Assembly: GCF_026262505.1 (NCBI RefSeq)
Contig: NC_067205.1
Span: forward strand, 19,403,645 to 19,467,644
Direction: 5' to 3'
Length of the DNA: 64,000 nucleotides
Source: Trichomonas vaginalis G3
Lineage: Eukaryota; Parabasalia; Trichomonadida; Trichomonadidae
A model generated the notes under the pieces. That model was given only the letters and a program-made list of their open reading frames with translations. It searched no databases and was not told the origin of the DNA. This document shows positions 20,486 through 33,400 of this stretch, piece by piece (position 1 is the stretch's first letter; every line of letters starts with the position of its first letter). The position numbers and the translations under genes were made by a program.

Positions 20486-22864
20486 ATGTTCAATGGCAAT
20501 CCAAAACACGCATTCCCAGATTTCATACCGATCGTCCCTACAGAAAACATCTTAAAGTGTCATTTGCTGATTCAATTTTATCATGTTGAAGAAAATTCTA
20601 AGATCAAAGAGAAAGCGATCGATACAGCAGTTATTCCATTAAGTTGCATCTCAGGTAATAACAACACATCTGTAGAAGTCGAGCTTTTCTCAGAACCAGG
20701 CAAAGTTTCTAAAGATGCCAACGTAACTCTGCAAACTCCAAAGAAATCAGAAGGTTTGTCATTACAGATCACTATCCCTCCATTCTACTTCCCTCCTCAA
20801 AACATGGCTACCGCATTGACTGATAATTTCGATATTCCAAGTTTGTCTGGAATTGACGAGTCATATGCTGATCTTTACATCATCCCTCTTTTCTGCCGAC
20901 TTATTAAGAAGCGCGATTCTAAAGTTCTCCCAACATTGGTTAAATTATTGATCACATTTGGCGATGGCGGTAGAACATCACTTCGAAAGTGGTTGTTCAA
21001 TCATTTCGATCCACAAACAATTGGTGATGACTTCCCAACATTCTATCCGGAAGCGATTAAAGCATTTTGTCATGAAATCATTGAAGGAAAGATCGAAACA
21101 ACAATCATTCCGGACTTTTCAACATCTTTACCACTTATTCTTGACATTATGCAGATTGTTTTCTCCGATGGCAAACTTCAATCAACAGCTCAAGACTTAA
21201 TTACGATTAACAACTCACTTCTTGACTTGATTTGCTTCTTATTGACTGAGGATATTGATTGCAATTCCATTACAGAGTCATTGGGACTCTTCTTCTTCCA
21301 TAATCTTTCAGATCTTGGAAATGAAGAAATCGTACGATTCGTTTACACATTCCTTCGAACTATATCTAAGGTCAGACCCATAATTGCACATCCAATGTCA
21401 GCTACACGAGTTCAATGGATTTTCTTATCTCCATTATCTCTTTCTAAGCACTTCTTGATCAACATGACTAACAACATGAAACCATTATCAACGAACGCTA
21501 TGTATTCACCTTATTCGAAACTTACATCACAATTTTTGTTGTCGACTCAACAATGTTTTGGCGGTCGTGATCCCGATACATTTGCACTTTGTGCAGGCTT
21601 TTTAGCCAGATTGTTATCTAACTTAGATGAGATTTGTTATAGTATTCGACAACGAATCGCATTTGCTTTATTCCCTCTTATTGATTTATGTTCTAATCAT
21701 TTTGAATCCCCATTATTTATGTCTAACAAACGAATGCAAATTGCATTGATTCCATTTGTTTTATTCTTAATCAAGAACAGTGAACAGAAGCAGTTATTAT
21801 CATTCTTCCATTCATTATCTATCTCATTCAAGTGTCATTTCATTTCATTCCTTAAATTGACCGGAAAAATCATCATTGACACATTGGATGTCATCAAACC
21901 AACATATGAATGTCCACAAATTAACTTGAATCTTCTTGATTTGCTGACACATATTTACATCAAATTTTTGTTTGACGTCAAATCAGAATTAGGTGTTTGC
22001 ATGAACGAAGTCATCCAGTTAATTGAAGTTTTGTTGTGTCGATACCAACCAACAGATAACTACAAGTATTTGTATTTACTTTGTGATTCATTATTCGAAT
22101 CATATCCATTAGAACGTAATTTCATCATCATGTCTACTAAATTAATTATGTACAAACAAGCAAAATCACGTGCATTGAGTACCGCATTGATTATTAACAG
22201 TTTCAAACAAGATTACAATCGATATGAACAAGTTAATGTTTCCACACTTTCATTCATTGATGAATACGCAACAATTCTTTTAGAAAACAAAGTTTCAATG
22301 ATTCCTATGTTTAAAGAATATATTTTGATAATTAAAGAACTTACACCAGACAATAAATCACTTAAAAAGAAAGTTAGTGATCGAATGGATTCTGCTTTAT
22401 CCATTGCAGATATTGTTGAAAAACAGAAATCATCAAAACAAGCATTGTCCATTCGTTGTCAACAATTAATGTCATTGGCTGATGAAAACATGGACTTTCC
22501 AAACATGCGCTTAAAGTGGTTGAGTGAATTAGTTCGTATCAATATCGAATCCGGTGATTATATCTCAGCGTTTGTTTCACAATTACATTGTACATGTTTA
22601 ATTGCTACGGTTGTTGAACATCGTTCTAAACATGAAAAACTCGAAAATAAAAAGAAGAACGAACGATTGCCTAAACCACCCGGTTTCCATTTATCAACGA
22701 CACAACCAATCAGAACGGCAAACAATGTCTATGATTACGGCCGATCTAGAACATATCAAGAATTCTTCTTCATTCCTTCAGTTCAAGTCGAAACTAAAGT
22801 TAAAGTTGATGCAGGAATGCCGATGCCGAAATTTTGTTGTCTGATTTTAATGAAAATCTTTTGA
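20486..22864 (+). CDS. DOCK fragment: DHR-1 (C2) end and helical middle
   Basis: This is the longest uninterrupted piece of the disrupted DOCK gene, 792 codons. Residues 1-110 finish the DHR-1 C2 domain, which in DOCK proteins binds phosphoinositides (ILKCHLLIQFYHVEE, then EGLSLQITIPPFYFPPQNMA). From about 150 onward it is an ARM/HEAT-like stack of helices. The last residues (FCCLILMKIF) are out of frame and mark the shift near 22845. An annotation pipeline would call it as a stand-alone gene from ATG 20486, but that Met is inside the C2 domain. Confidence 0.6.
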   Translation: MFNGNPKHAFPDFIPIVPTENILKCHLLIQFYHVEENSKIKEKAIDTAVIPLSCISGNNNTSVEVELFSEPGKVSKDANVTLQTPKKSEGLSLQITIPPFYFPPQNMATALTDNFDIPSLSGIDESYADLYIIPLFCRLIKKRDSKVLPTLVKLLITFGDGGRTSLRKWLFNHFDPQTIGDDFPTFYPEAIKAFCHEIIEGKIETTIIPDFSTSLPLILDIMQIVFSDGKLQSTAQDLITINNSLLDLICFLLTEDIDCNSITESLGLFFFHNLSDLGNEEIVRFVYTFLRTISKVRPIIAHPMSATRVQWIFLSPLSLSKHFLINMTNNMKPLSTNAMYSPYSKLTSQFLLSTQQCFGGRDPDTFALCAGFLARLLSNLDEICYSIRQRIAFALFPLIDLCSNHFESPLFMSNKRMQIALIPFVLFLIKNSEQKQLLSFFHSLSISFKCHFISFLKLTGKIIIDTLDVIKPTYECPQINLNLLDLLTHIYIKFLFDVKSELGVCMNEVIQLIEVLLCRYQPTDNYKYLYLLCDSLFESYPLERNFIIMSTKLIMYKQAKSRALSTALIINSFKQDYNRYEQVNVSTLSFIDEYATILLENKVSMIPMFKEYILIIKELTPDNKSLKKKVSDRMDSALSIADIVEKQKSSKQALSIRCQQLMSLADENMDFPNMRLKWLSELVRINIESGDYISAFVSQLHCTCLIATVVEHRSKHEKLENKKKNERLPKPPGFHLSTTQPIRTANNVYDYGRSRTYQEFFFIPSVQVETKVKVDAGMPMPKFCCLILMKIF

Positions 22865-23230
22865 TTGAATATTTGAATTCATCTGTTTGGTTATGCGAAG
22901 AAGCACAGTTATATTATACATTGCGCGGTTTGTCATCAATGGCATTACGTGTTCTTTATCAGAACCGCGATTACGGCCGGTCTAAAGAAATCTGTTCTAA
23001 ATTGTCCAATTATTTGTCTAGTATTTCTACAGGAAACACAGTTGGTGTCAGTGTTCCATTGTCATTCTTCATGGTGAACGAAGACAAGGCGCAAGAAAGA
23101 TCAACGAATATACTGCTGCAAGAAGACGGAAACAATCCATTTTGTTCAACAACTGAAGAATCGCGAAGGAATTGTTTGTCCAACAGATTATTGCGATCAT
23201 CATGAGGAATGCAAAGGTGATGGTATTTGT

Positions 23231-23941
23231 TTGATCCAATTAGAGCCATCGGATGATAAAATCGAAGGTGATGAAGCTCCTCATTCATGGGATAAGTTCC
23301 GATCAGTTGTTTCTATCAATAAACAATCACAGAAATCATCTGAAGAACTGAAGAATCCTATTAAAACTCTTTACATCGAAACATCAGAAAAATTACCATT
23401 TTATCATCAAGGTGTTTCTATCAAGAAGATCGAGATCCAGGAAGTTCGTGTTAAAGAATTATGTGTTAATACATTGAACCGAGCATTCACATCTCTTGAT
23501 CAACTTGTCAAAGACTTCGATCCATATCTTTCTATGCCCATTGGTGCATTCAAGGATTCACCAATGGTTATTTTCGGAAAAGATCTTTGTCGATACAAAG
23601 AAATGCTTTATACAACATTGCAACATCCTAACTGTGCACGTGACTGTTTGAGTTTTATCAAACAAAAGTATCCAGAACTTCTTGAAGAAAACGTTTCTAA
23701 GTTCTCAGAATGTCTTGTTAAAGCACTTAAACAACATCGAAGAGCAGTGAACGAACTTTTGATTGAATTTGAATCCGGTGACGAAATCGATAAAATCAAA
23801 TCCGATCTGGATGATTGCACAGAAATGATCAACAAGTTCTGCAAAGACTTCGAAGTTGATATGATTGACAATCAAACAGTTTATGAAGGTATTGTTGATC
23901 CAATGTCATCATTTTGTGCATATGAAAATGAGTATGATTAA
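23231..23941 (+). CDS. DOCK fragment: C-terminal half of DHR-2
   Basis: A 236-codon open frame that continues the DHR-2 exchange domain. KTLYIETSEKLPFYHQGVSI and KKIEIQEVRVKELCVNTLNR match the part of DHR-2 that reads T-x-LP-x-R-x-x-V-x-x in other DOCK proteins. A helical segment and an acidic tail follow. The true frame extends upstream to about 23125. On its own it lacks the first DHR-2 lobe and should not be an active exchange factor. Confidence 0.55.
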   Translation: MIQLEPSDDKIEGDEAPHSWDKFRSVVSINKQSQKSSEELKNPIKTLYIETSEKLPFYHQGVSIKKIEIQEVRVKELCVNTLNRAFTSLDQLVKDFDPYLSMPIGAFKDSPMVIFGKDLCRYKEMLYTTLQHPNCARDCLSFIKQKYPELLEENVSKFSECLVKALKQHRRAVNELLIEFESGDEIDKIKSDLDDCTEMINKFCKDFEVDMIDNQTVYEGIVDPMSSFCAYENEYD

Positions 23942-24295
23942 AAACATAATATTTTTTTTAATATTTTAAAGTTTATTATAATGTGTTAAAAGATCACTGC
24001 CTTAGTTTACAACTTAACACCCGAAGATATTTTTCTCCTATGAAAGAACTGATATTTTTGGATTTATCTCTAAAATACAAACTACGCCAGACTTTCAAAA
24101 TCATCCCTTTAATTTAGAATTAATTCCCAAGACTACTATAAACAGAATTTAATAATTTTTACAATATTTCTATTTGGTTTACAACATTATACATGAAGTT
24201 ACCATTGACTATGATCGAATTGATATCATTATTATTTCTATATTTTTCTCGTTATTTGTTTGAAAAATGCAGAAGATATGAAAAATTATTAATTT
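23942..24295. other. Intergenic, 354 bp
   Basis: AT-rich; it holds the 3' flanks of two converging genes. No structure was seen. Confidence 0.5.
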
Positions 24296-25306
24296 TTATG
24301 ACGTACTAATAAACAAAATAGAAATATGATATTTACCAAAAAGAAAATTTATAAGTTTAAAAGAAGAACAAATTTTATTTTCTTTCTTTGGTACAAATAA
24401 TAATACTATTTCAAGATTTCCTTCACATGGACGTAATCCAATGAATGTCAAATTATTCTGAAATGAAACTTCTCCTTTTTCTGATGTATCAACAGGTCCA
24501 TCAGTTGATAAATCATCAATACTACATCGATGTATATAAATCTGTTCACCATTTGCTTCAAATAATTTTCCTTTGTTAATCTGAGGATTGTTTTGGAAAG
24601 ATGAATCGAAAATATCAAGTTTATCAGTTGTCGAAACAATTCCCCAATTTTTATGATTTTGAGAATTATTTATATAATTACATCGGTCAATTCTTCCTGG
24701 ACATTTCCAAAACGAAGTAATCAATCCGTCAGTTGCGTTTAAATTCTCAAAATTACAAAATGAAACATTTACTGTTGATTCAACATAAGCATAACAAAAA
24801 CCTGGATTTTGATATGTAATACAGTTAGAAATGTTTGTTTTTGAAAGTGATCCAAAACCATATTGCTGGCAAATCATACATGCTACTGAACTATTTCCTC
24901 CATTACAAATTGATCCTTGGAGGATTGTACTGTTGATTTTACCTTTGAAATGAAGAAATTGGCCACCTGAAGAAGTTTGGCTTTCAAATGAACAGAATTT
25001 ATCAATAATAATGGCAGTGTTATTAGAATTTTCAATATATACTGTACCTGGACCTTTTGAAAAAACGTTTTCGCAAAGTAAAATCGAGTAAACATTTGTA
25101 TTTTCGAATTTAACTGCTCTATCTTGTAAGTTGATAAATTTACAGATGTATGCAAAGCATTTGCTCGATGTTGTAGGAACTTGTTGGTTTTCACCTGTAA
25201 TGACTGAAGAAGGAGGATCAATTCCTTCATAATAAAGACGCCAAATACTATTTGTAACTTCTTCACAATGAACATGTTTTCTAAAAGCAATTAATTTGAA
25301 CTTGGT
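24296..25306 (-). pseudogene. Surface beta-helix family, startless cassette (copy 2)
   Basis: Open for 337 codons without an ATG near the start; the first in-frame Met is deep inside the protein. The frame begins after TAA (25307-25309) with TKFKLIAFRKHVHCEEVTNS and then reads IWRLYYEGIDPPSS, CKFINLQDRAVKF, CENVFSKGPGTVYI and STILQGSICNGGN. It ends with GNLEIVLLFVPKKENKICSS. It is very similar to copies 1 and 3. A further shared feature with copy 3 is the block of G residues and GAACTTCCTTC just beyond the 5' border (about 25349-25378 and 38871-38898). No signal peptide and no anchor are present. Confidence 0.6.
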
Positions 25307-25659
25307 TTAGAGCCAAAAAGACTCCCGAATTAAATTTTAAAAATGAAAGGGGGTAACACCATGTTGAACTTCCTTCCTATAATTCAAAATTAAAATTAAT
25401 TTCAAGTACTAATTTTGAATGTTTGAATCATTCTATATTATCAGCAAAACAGCGGAGTTGAATTACAATATGGGCAATAACTTTTGAATAGAATATTCTT
25501 GATAAAGTGAAATGGGAGTGAATTTATATTAAGAATATAGGTTTTGCACAATCAAACTATATGAAATGGTTTAAATTTGGAGATTTCGGTAAGACAATAT
25601 ATTTTTTATAGAAGTTCATATAGAAAAATCAAATGTAAATTTTTATTCAATAAGAAAAT
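25307..25659. other. Gap between cassette copy 2 and an anchor fragment
   Basis: AT-rich. The part nearest copy 2 (to about 25380) shares sequence with the corresponding flank of copy 3. Nothing else was seen. Confidence 0.5.
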
Positions 25660-26172
25660 TTAAACTTCTTCACCTACATCAGTATTTGTTGTTGATGATT
25701 TGTATTTTCGGATAACAATAAATGCAATAATAAATATTGCAATTTCAATAATAATACCAATGACGATTCCAGAAATTGCACCAGCTGGAGCTTTATTACT
25801 AGAAACATTCTTCTGATTATCAGTACCTGAAGTTTCATTCGATGTTTGTGTTTTTGGTAACCATAATGGCTTCAAATTTCCATTATCATACTGAGGATAG
25901 CCTTCATTTGATATCTTTGGATCATCAAATTTAAAATCAGAAAGTTCGATCCTTCCATCAATTAATAAAATGTTAATATAGTTTGTATGACTACATGAAT
26001 AAATCTCTGATTCCTTTAAATCTTCTGATAGTAATAATTCATTGTTATTATTTTTACAATAAATATGACTCCTAGACTTACTTTGTGGTCCTATATAATA
26101 CCATATATTTCCAACTCTTGGAAAATTTTCATGACCCCCTACCCAGGGTCCTAAAATGGGTATTTTCCTCAC
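25660..26172 (-). pseudogene. C-terminal membrane-anchor fragment of a surface protein
   Basis: A 170-codon frame ending in a typical trichomonad surface-protein tail. It has a Thr/Ser/Asn-rich stalk (TQTSNETSGTDNQKNVSSNK), a TM segment starting GAISGIVIGIIIEIAIFIIA and a short basic/polar cytoplasmic tail (RKYKSSTTNTDVGEEV). In front are beta-strand residues with SCSHTNYINILLIDGRIELS, as at the end of the beta-helix proteins. It has no signal peptide, and its first residues (MRKIPILGPWVGG) do not look like a natural start, so it is a 5'-truncated piece. It lies on the same strand as beta-helix copy 2 but upstream of it, so the two pieces are in the wrong order to make one protein. Confidence 0.6.
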
Positions 26173-27483
26173 ACAGACACCGTGTTTTTTTGAGCCGGGA
26201 AATAAATAGCGCAGACAGTTTCTACATATAGAGACATGCTTATACTTAGAGTTTGACGGGAATCTAAAGTGATTTTTTTCTGCATTGCGAAATCTAATGC
26301 AATCTCAAAATCATGAAGAAACTGCGAATCGGAGCGCAATTTTTTAATAGGTTAATATATAAAGGTACCCCTACTACTGCAAATGCTTCAAATGAAAATC
26401 TAAGAAATCAGATTAATTTGATCACATTAGTATAGTATTGGTCAAACCAAAAACTCATATGTTGATATATAGCCTATAGATATTCATATTATCTACTTTT
26501 CATTGAATTACATAAGATTGAATAATCTCATAAATATTCTTTTTAATTTTCCGAATTCCGTGTGCATTTAGATTGCCTATACCTGTATATAATAATTCTA
26601 GAATGGTTTGGTTAGATATTAAGTTTTTTAGATTAATATTTTAACATTTTGATAAAACAAGCATTTGTTCCATTTTAGAATCACCATTGAACTCTAGTTT
26701 GACTAACATGATGTTGTATGATCAAATAAATTCTAACTTCATGAGATAAATTTTGAAATTAGAAAATGCGATATCTGACTCAAATATTTATATGAACACA
26801 TTTAACATTCAATGATAAACTAAAGTACTATACAGCAGATTCGATTTGGCTTATATTTTATATAATCAACAAATAATCCTATAAAATTGTGCTATTCACG
26901 TTGCTCAAAGATGTATTGAACATTCCCTACTTGTGTATTGATAAAATTAGATATAGATTCTAATGTAAATCGATATTTTGAAAATTCATATATATTTTGT
27001 CTTGGTTTGGCATTTGATCGTGTTGAAACCGGAATTGCAATATATATCATCTAAATATATAACTATCAAAATATGAGCTATAGATTTTTAAATTATTCTC
27101 CTGAATATGAGTGACTAACATAATTATATTGAATTGAGTAGTAAGAATCATAAATATTAGAATCTGACGATAATTTATTATAACTTTATATAGGAACAAG
27201 ATTATAAATGATGATGAAAATAAAGATTAAATTTAAATCTGAAAATTTGAAAACATTAAGTGTATATGATAGCATTACAAAATTAAATTTTATGTGGAAG
27301 AGGAAATAGAGGAATTAGAAGTATTATGAGAAAATAATAAGATATAAAAACAAGATTCTATTAAATGAGTTAATTTATAGAAAGGAATAACAGTGTGAAT
27401 GTAGTAAATGAATGTTTTCTTGATGTATTATTGAAATCTTAAGTTTTGTTAAGAAGATAATAAGGGAATCAAATTTTGTATTA
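26173..27483. other. Intergenic left flank of the satellite array
   Basis: No gene was seen in 1.3 kb of AT-rich DNA. The short sequence CACACAGACACCGTG at about 26171 marks an abrupt change from the surface-protein fragment to non-coding DNA. No TIR or target duplication relating to the satellite was recognised at the right edge of this stretch. Confidence 0.5.
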
Positions 27484-30400
27484 GGAAGTTTGACCGACAA
27501 GAGTGTATTGTGCACTCTTGTCGGTCTGCATGTCTCATTCCGGGAGACATTGTCACTGCATGTCTCCCAGAATGAGACAATCTTCCGCATTCATAACTTG
27601 AATGCGGAAGTTTGACCGACAAGAGTGCACAATACACTCTTGTCGGTCTGCATGTCTCATTCCGGGAGACATTGTCACTGCATGTCTCCCAGAATGAGAC
27701 AATCTTCTGCAATCAGAATGTGATTGCAAAACTTTGACTGACAAGAGTGTATTGTGCACTCTTGTCGGTCTGCATGTCTCATTCCGGGAGACATTGTCAC
27801 TGCATGTCTCCCAGAATGAGACAATCTTCCGCATTCATAACTTGAATGCGGAAGTTTGACCGACAAGAGTGCACAATACACTCTTGTCGGTCTGCATGTC
27901 TCATTCCGGGAGACATTGTCACTGCATGTCTCCCAGAATGAGACAATCTTCTGCAATCAGAATGTGATTGCAAAACTTTGACTGACAAGAGTGTATTGTG
28001 CACTCTTGTCGGTCTGCATGTCTCATTCCGGGAGACATTGTCACTGCATGTCTCCCAGAATGAGACAATCTGCATTCATAACTTGAATGCGGAAGTTTGA
28101 CCGACAAGAGTGTATACACTCTTGTCGGTCTGCATGTCTCATTCCGGGAGACATTGTCACTGCATGTCTCCCAGAATGAGACAATCTTCCGCATTCATAA
28201 CTTGAATGCGGAAGTTTGACCGACAAGAGTGCACAATACACTCTTGTCGGTCTGCATGTCTCATTCCGGGAGACATTGTCACTGCATGTCTCCCAGAATG
28301 AGACAATCTTCTGCAATCAGAATGTGATTGCAAAACTTTGACTGACAAGAGTGTATTGTGCACTCTTGTCGGTCTGCATGTCTCATTCCGGGAGACATTG
28401 TCACTGCATGTCTCCCAGAATGAGACAATCTTCTGCAATCAGAATGTGATTGCAAAACTTTGACTGACAAGAGTGTATTGTGCACTCTTGTCGGTCTGCA
28501 TGTCTCATTCCGGGAGACATTGTCACTGCATGTCTCCCAGAATGAGACAATCTTCTGCAATCAGAATGTGATTGCAAAACTTTGACTGACAAGAGTGTAT
28601 TGTGCACTCTTGTCGGTCTGCATGTCTCATTCCGGGAGACATTGTCACTGCATGTCTCCCAGAATGAGACAATCTTCCGCATTCATAACTTGAATGCGGA
28701 AGTTTGACCGACAAGAGTGCACAATACACTCTTGTCGGTCTGCATGTCTCATTCCGGGAGACATTGTCACTGCATGTCTCCCAGAATGAGACAATCTTCT
28801 GCAATCAGAATGTGATTGCAAAACTTTGACTGACAAGAGTGTATTGTGCACTCTTGTCGGTCTGCATGTCTCATTCCGGGAGACATTGTCACTGCATGTC
28901 TCCCAGAATGAGACAATCTTCCGCATTCATAACTTGAATGCGGAAGTTTGACCGACAAGAGTGCACAATACACTCTTGTCGGTCTGCATGTCTCATTCCG
29001 GGAGACATTGTCACTGCATGTCTCCCAGAATGAGACAATCTTCTGCAATCAGAATGTGATTGCAAAACTTTGACTGACAAGAGTGTATTGTGCACTCTTG
29101 TCGGTCTGCATGTCTCATTCCGGGAGACATTGTCACTGCATGTCTCCCAGAATGAGACAATCTTCTGCAATCAGAATGTGATTGCAAAACTTTGACTGAC
29201 AAGAGTGTATTGTGCACTCTTGTCGGTCTGCATGTCTCATTCCGGGAGACATTGTCACTGCATGTCTCCCAGAATGAGACAATCTTCCGCATTCATAACT
29301 TGAATGCGGAAGTTTGACCGACAAGAGTGCACAATACACTCTTGTCGGTCTGCATGTCTCATTCCGGGAGACATTGTCACTGCATGTCTCCCAGAATGAG
29401 ACAATCTTCTGCAATCAGAATGTGATTGCAAAACTTTGACTGACAAGAGTGTATTGTGCACTCTTGTCGGTCTGCATGTCTCATTCCGGGAGACATTGTC
29501 ACTGCATGTCTCCCAGAATGAGACAATCTTCTGCATCAGAATGTGATTGCAAAACTTTGACTGACAAGAGTGTATTGTGCACTCTTGTCGGTCTGCATGT
29601 CTCATTCCGGGAGACATTGTCACTGCATGTCTCCCAGAATGAGACAATCTTCCGCATTCATAACTTGAATGCGGAAGTTTGACCGACAAGAGTGCACAAT
29701 ACACTCTTGTCGGTCTGCATGTCTCATTCCGGGAGACATTGTCACTGCATGTCTCCCAGAATGAGACAATCTTCTGCAATCAGAATGTGATTGCAAAACT
29801 TTGACTGACAAGAGTGTATTGTGCACTCTTGTCGGTCTGCATGTCTCATTCCGGGAGACATTGTCACTGCATGTCTCCCAGAATGAGACAATCTTCCGCA
29901 TCATAACTTGAATGCGGAAGTTTGACCGACAAGAGTGCACAATACACTTTGTCGGTCTGCATGTCTCATTCCGGGAGACATTGTCACTGCATGTCTCCAG
30001 AATTCTTCTGCAATCAGAATGTGATTGCAAAACTTTGACTGACAAGAGTGTATTGTGCACTCTTGTCGGTCTGCATGTCTCATTCCGGGAGACATTGTCA
30101 CTGCATGTCTCCCAGAATGAGACAATCTTCCGCATTCATAACTTGAATGCGGAAGTTTGACCGACAAGAGTGCACAATACACTCTTGTCGGTCTGCATGT
30201 CTCATTCCGGGAGACATTGTCACTGCATGTCTCCCAGAATGAGACAATCTTCTGCAATCAGAATGTGATTGCAAAACTTTGACTGACAAGAGTGTATTGT
30301 GCACTCTTGTCGGTCTGCATGTCTCATTCCGGGAGACATTGTCACTGCATGTCTCCCAGAATGAGACAATCTTCTGCAATCAGAATGTGATTGCAAAACT

Positions 30401-33400
30401 TTGACTGACAAGAGTGTATTGTGCACTCTTGTCGGTCTGCATGTCTCATTCCGGGAGACATTGTCACTGCATGTCTCCCAGAATGAGACAATCTTCCGCA
30501 TTCATAACTTGAATGCGGAAGTTTGACCGACAAGAGTGCACAATACACTCTTGTCGGTCTGCATGTCTCATTCCGGGAGACATTGTCACTGCATGTCTCC
30601 CAGAATGAGACAATCTTCTGCAATCAGAATGTGATTGCAAAACTTTGACTGACAAGAGTGTATTGTGCACTCTTGTCGGTCTGCATGTCTCATTCCGGGA
30701 GACATTGTCACTGCATGTCTCCCAGAATGAGACAATCTTCTGCAATCAGAATGTGATTGCAAAACTTTGACTGACAAGAGTGTATTGTGCACTCTTGTCG
30801 GTCTGCATGTCTCATTCCGGGAGACATTGTCACTGCATGTCTCCCAGAATGAGACAATCTTCTGCAATCAGAATGTGATTGCAAAACTTTGACTGACAAG
30901 AGTGTATTGTGCACTCTTGTCGGTCTGCATGTCTCATTCCGGGAGACATTGTCACTGCATGTCTCCCAGAATGAGACAATCTTCTGCAATCAGAATGTGA
31001 TTGCAAAACTTTGACTGACAAGAGTGTATTGTGCACTCTTGTCGGTCTGCATGTCTCATTCCGGGAGACATTGTCACTGCATGTCTCCCAGAATGAGACA
31101 ATCTTCTGCAATCAGAATGTGATTGCAAAACTTTGACTGACAAGAGTGTATTGTGCACTCTTGTCGGTCTGCATGTCTCATTCCGGGAGACATTGTCACT
31201 GCATGTCTCCCAGAATGAGACAATCTTCTGCAATCAGAATGTGATTGCAAAACTTTGACTGACAAGAGTGTATTGTGCACTCTTGTCGGTCTGCATGTCT
31301 CATTCCGGGAGACATTGTCACTGCATGTCTCCCAGAATGAGACAATCTTCCGCATTCATAACTTGAATGCGGAAGTTTGACCGACAAGAGTGCACAATAC
31401 ACTCTTGTCGGTCTGCATGTCTCATTCCGGGAGACATTGTCACTGCATGTCTCCCAGAATGAGACAATCTTCTGCAATCAGAATGTGATTGCAAAACTTT
31501 GACTGACAAGAGTGTATTGTGCACTCTTGTCGGTCTGCATGTCTCATTCCGGGAGACATTGTCACTGCATGTCTCCCAGAATGAGACAATCTTCTGCAAT
31601 CAGAATGTGATTGCAAAACTTTGACTGACAAGAGTGTATTGTGCACTCTTGTCGGTCTGCATGTCTCATTCCGGGAGACATTGTCACTGCATGTCTCCCA
31701 GAATGAGACAATCTTCCGCATTCATAACTTGAATGCGGAAGTTTGACCGACAAGAGTGCACAATACACTCTTGTCGGTCTGCATGTCTCATTCCGGGAGA
31801 CATTGTCACTGCATGTCTCCAGAATGAGACAATCTTCTGCAATCAGAATGTGATTGCAAAACTTTGACTGACAAGAGTGTATTGTGCACTCTTGTCGGTC
31901 TGCATGTCTCATTCCGGGAGACATTGTCACTGCATGTCTCCCAGAATGAGACAATCTTCTGCAATCAGAATGTGATTGCAAAACTTTGACTGACAAGAGT
32001 GTATTGTGCACTCTTGTCGGTCTGCATGTCTCATTCCGGGAGACATTGTCACTGCATGTCTCCCAGAATGAGACAATCTTCCGCAATCAGAATGTGATTG
32101 CAAAACTTTGACTGACAAGAGTGTATTGTGCACTCTTGTCGGTCTGCATGTCTCATTCCGGGAGACATTGTCACTGCATGTCTCCCAGAATGAGACAATC
32201 TTCTGCAATCAGAATGTGATTGCAAAACTTTGACTGACAAGAGTGTATTGTGCACTCTTGTCGGTCTGCATGTCTCATTCCGGGAGACATTGTCACTGCA
32301 TGTCTCCAGAATGAGACAATCTTCCGCATTCATAACTTGAATGCGGAAGTTTGACCGACAAGAGTGCACAATACACTCTTGTCGGTCTGCATGTCTCATT
32401 CCGGGAGACATTGTCACTGCATGTCTCCCAGAATGAGACAATCTTCTGCAATCAGAATGTGATTGCAAAACTTTGACTGACAAGAGTGTATTGTGCACTC
32501 TTGTCGGTCTGCATGTCTCATTCGGGAGACATTGTCACTGCATGTCTCCCAGAATGAGACAATCTTCCGCAATCAGAATGTGATTGCAAAACTTTGACTG
32601 ACAAGAGTGTATTGTGCACTCTTGTCGGTCTGCATGTCTCATTCCGGGAGACATTGTCACTGCATGTCTCCCAGAATGAGACAATCTTCCGCATTCATAA
32701 CTTGAATGCGGAAGTTTGACCGACAAGAGTGCACAATACACTCTTGTCGGTCTGCATGTCTCATTCCGGGAGACATTGTCACTGCATGTCTCCCAGAATG
32801 AGACAATCTTCTGCAATCAGAATGTGATTGCAAAACTTTGACTGACAAGAGTGTATTGTGCACTCTTGTCGGTCTGCATGTCTCATTCCGGGAGACATTG
32901 TCACTGCATGTCTCCCAGAATGAGACAATCTTCCGCATTCATAACTTGAATGCGGAAGTTTGACCGACAAGAGTGCACAATACACTCTTGTCGGTCTGCA
33001 TGTCTCATTCCGGGAGACATTGTCACTGCATGTCTCCCAGAATGAGACAATCTTCTGCAATCAGAATGTGATTGCAAAACTTTGACTGACAAGAGTGTAT
33101 TGTGCACTCTTGTCGGTCTGCATGTCTCATTCCGGGAGACATTGTTACTGCATGTCTCCCAGAATGAGACAATCTTCCGCATTCATAACTTGAATGCGGA
33201 AGTTTGACCGACAAGAGTGCACAATACACTCTTGTCGGTCTGCATGTCTCATTCCGGGAGACATTGTCACTGCATGTCTCCCAGAATGAGACAATCTTCC
33301 GCAATCAGAATGTGATTGCAAAACTTTGACTGACAAGAGTGTATTGTGCACTCTTGTCGGTCTGCATGTCTCATTCCGGGAGACATTGTCACTGCATGTC

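Larger units (their letters stand above)
20213..23941 (+). pseudogene. DOCK-family guanine nucleotide exchange factor, disrupted
   Basis: Fragments on the plus strand line up as one DOCK protein of more than 1,200 codons. In the first frame, RIKLSLHLIGDEIKSANSIL, TAA (20297-20299), MFYPMITIRDIWTTLNLKSG and TAG (20423-20425) lead into the C2-like DHR-1 domain (TGLTDFYVSPMFNGN). A helical-repeat middle follows. At about 22845 the frame shifts by one into AQLYYTLRGLSSMALRVLYQ, the start of the DHR-2 exchange domain. Two more shifts near 23075 and 23120 are needed to reach the frame reading FVQQLKNREGIVCPTDYCDH and the C-terminal half of DHR-2. DOCK proteins activate Rac/Cdc42-type GTPases at membranes. 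Two nonsense and three frameshift changes make function unlikely, unless the assembly is poor here. The N-terminus is missing. Confidence 0.75.

Noticed and set aside
24296-25310. A spliced 5' exon supplying a start for the startless cassettes
   Set aside because: No trichomonad-type 3' splice sequence (ACTAACACACAG) was found on the coding strand near the 5' borders, and upstream stops lie directly at the border.
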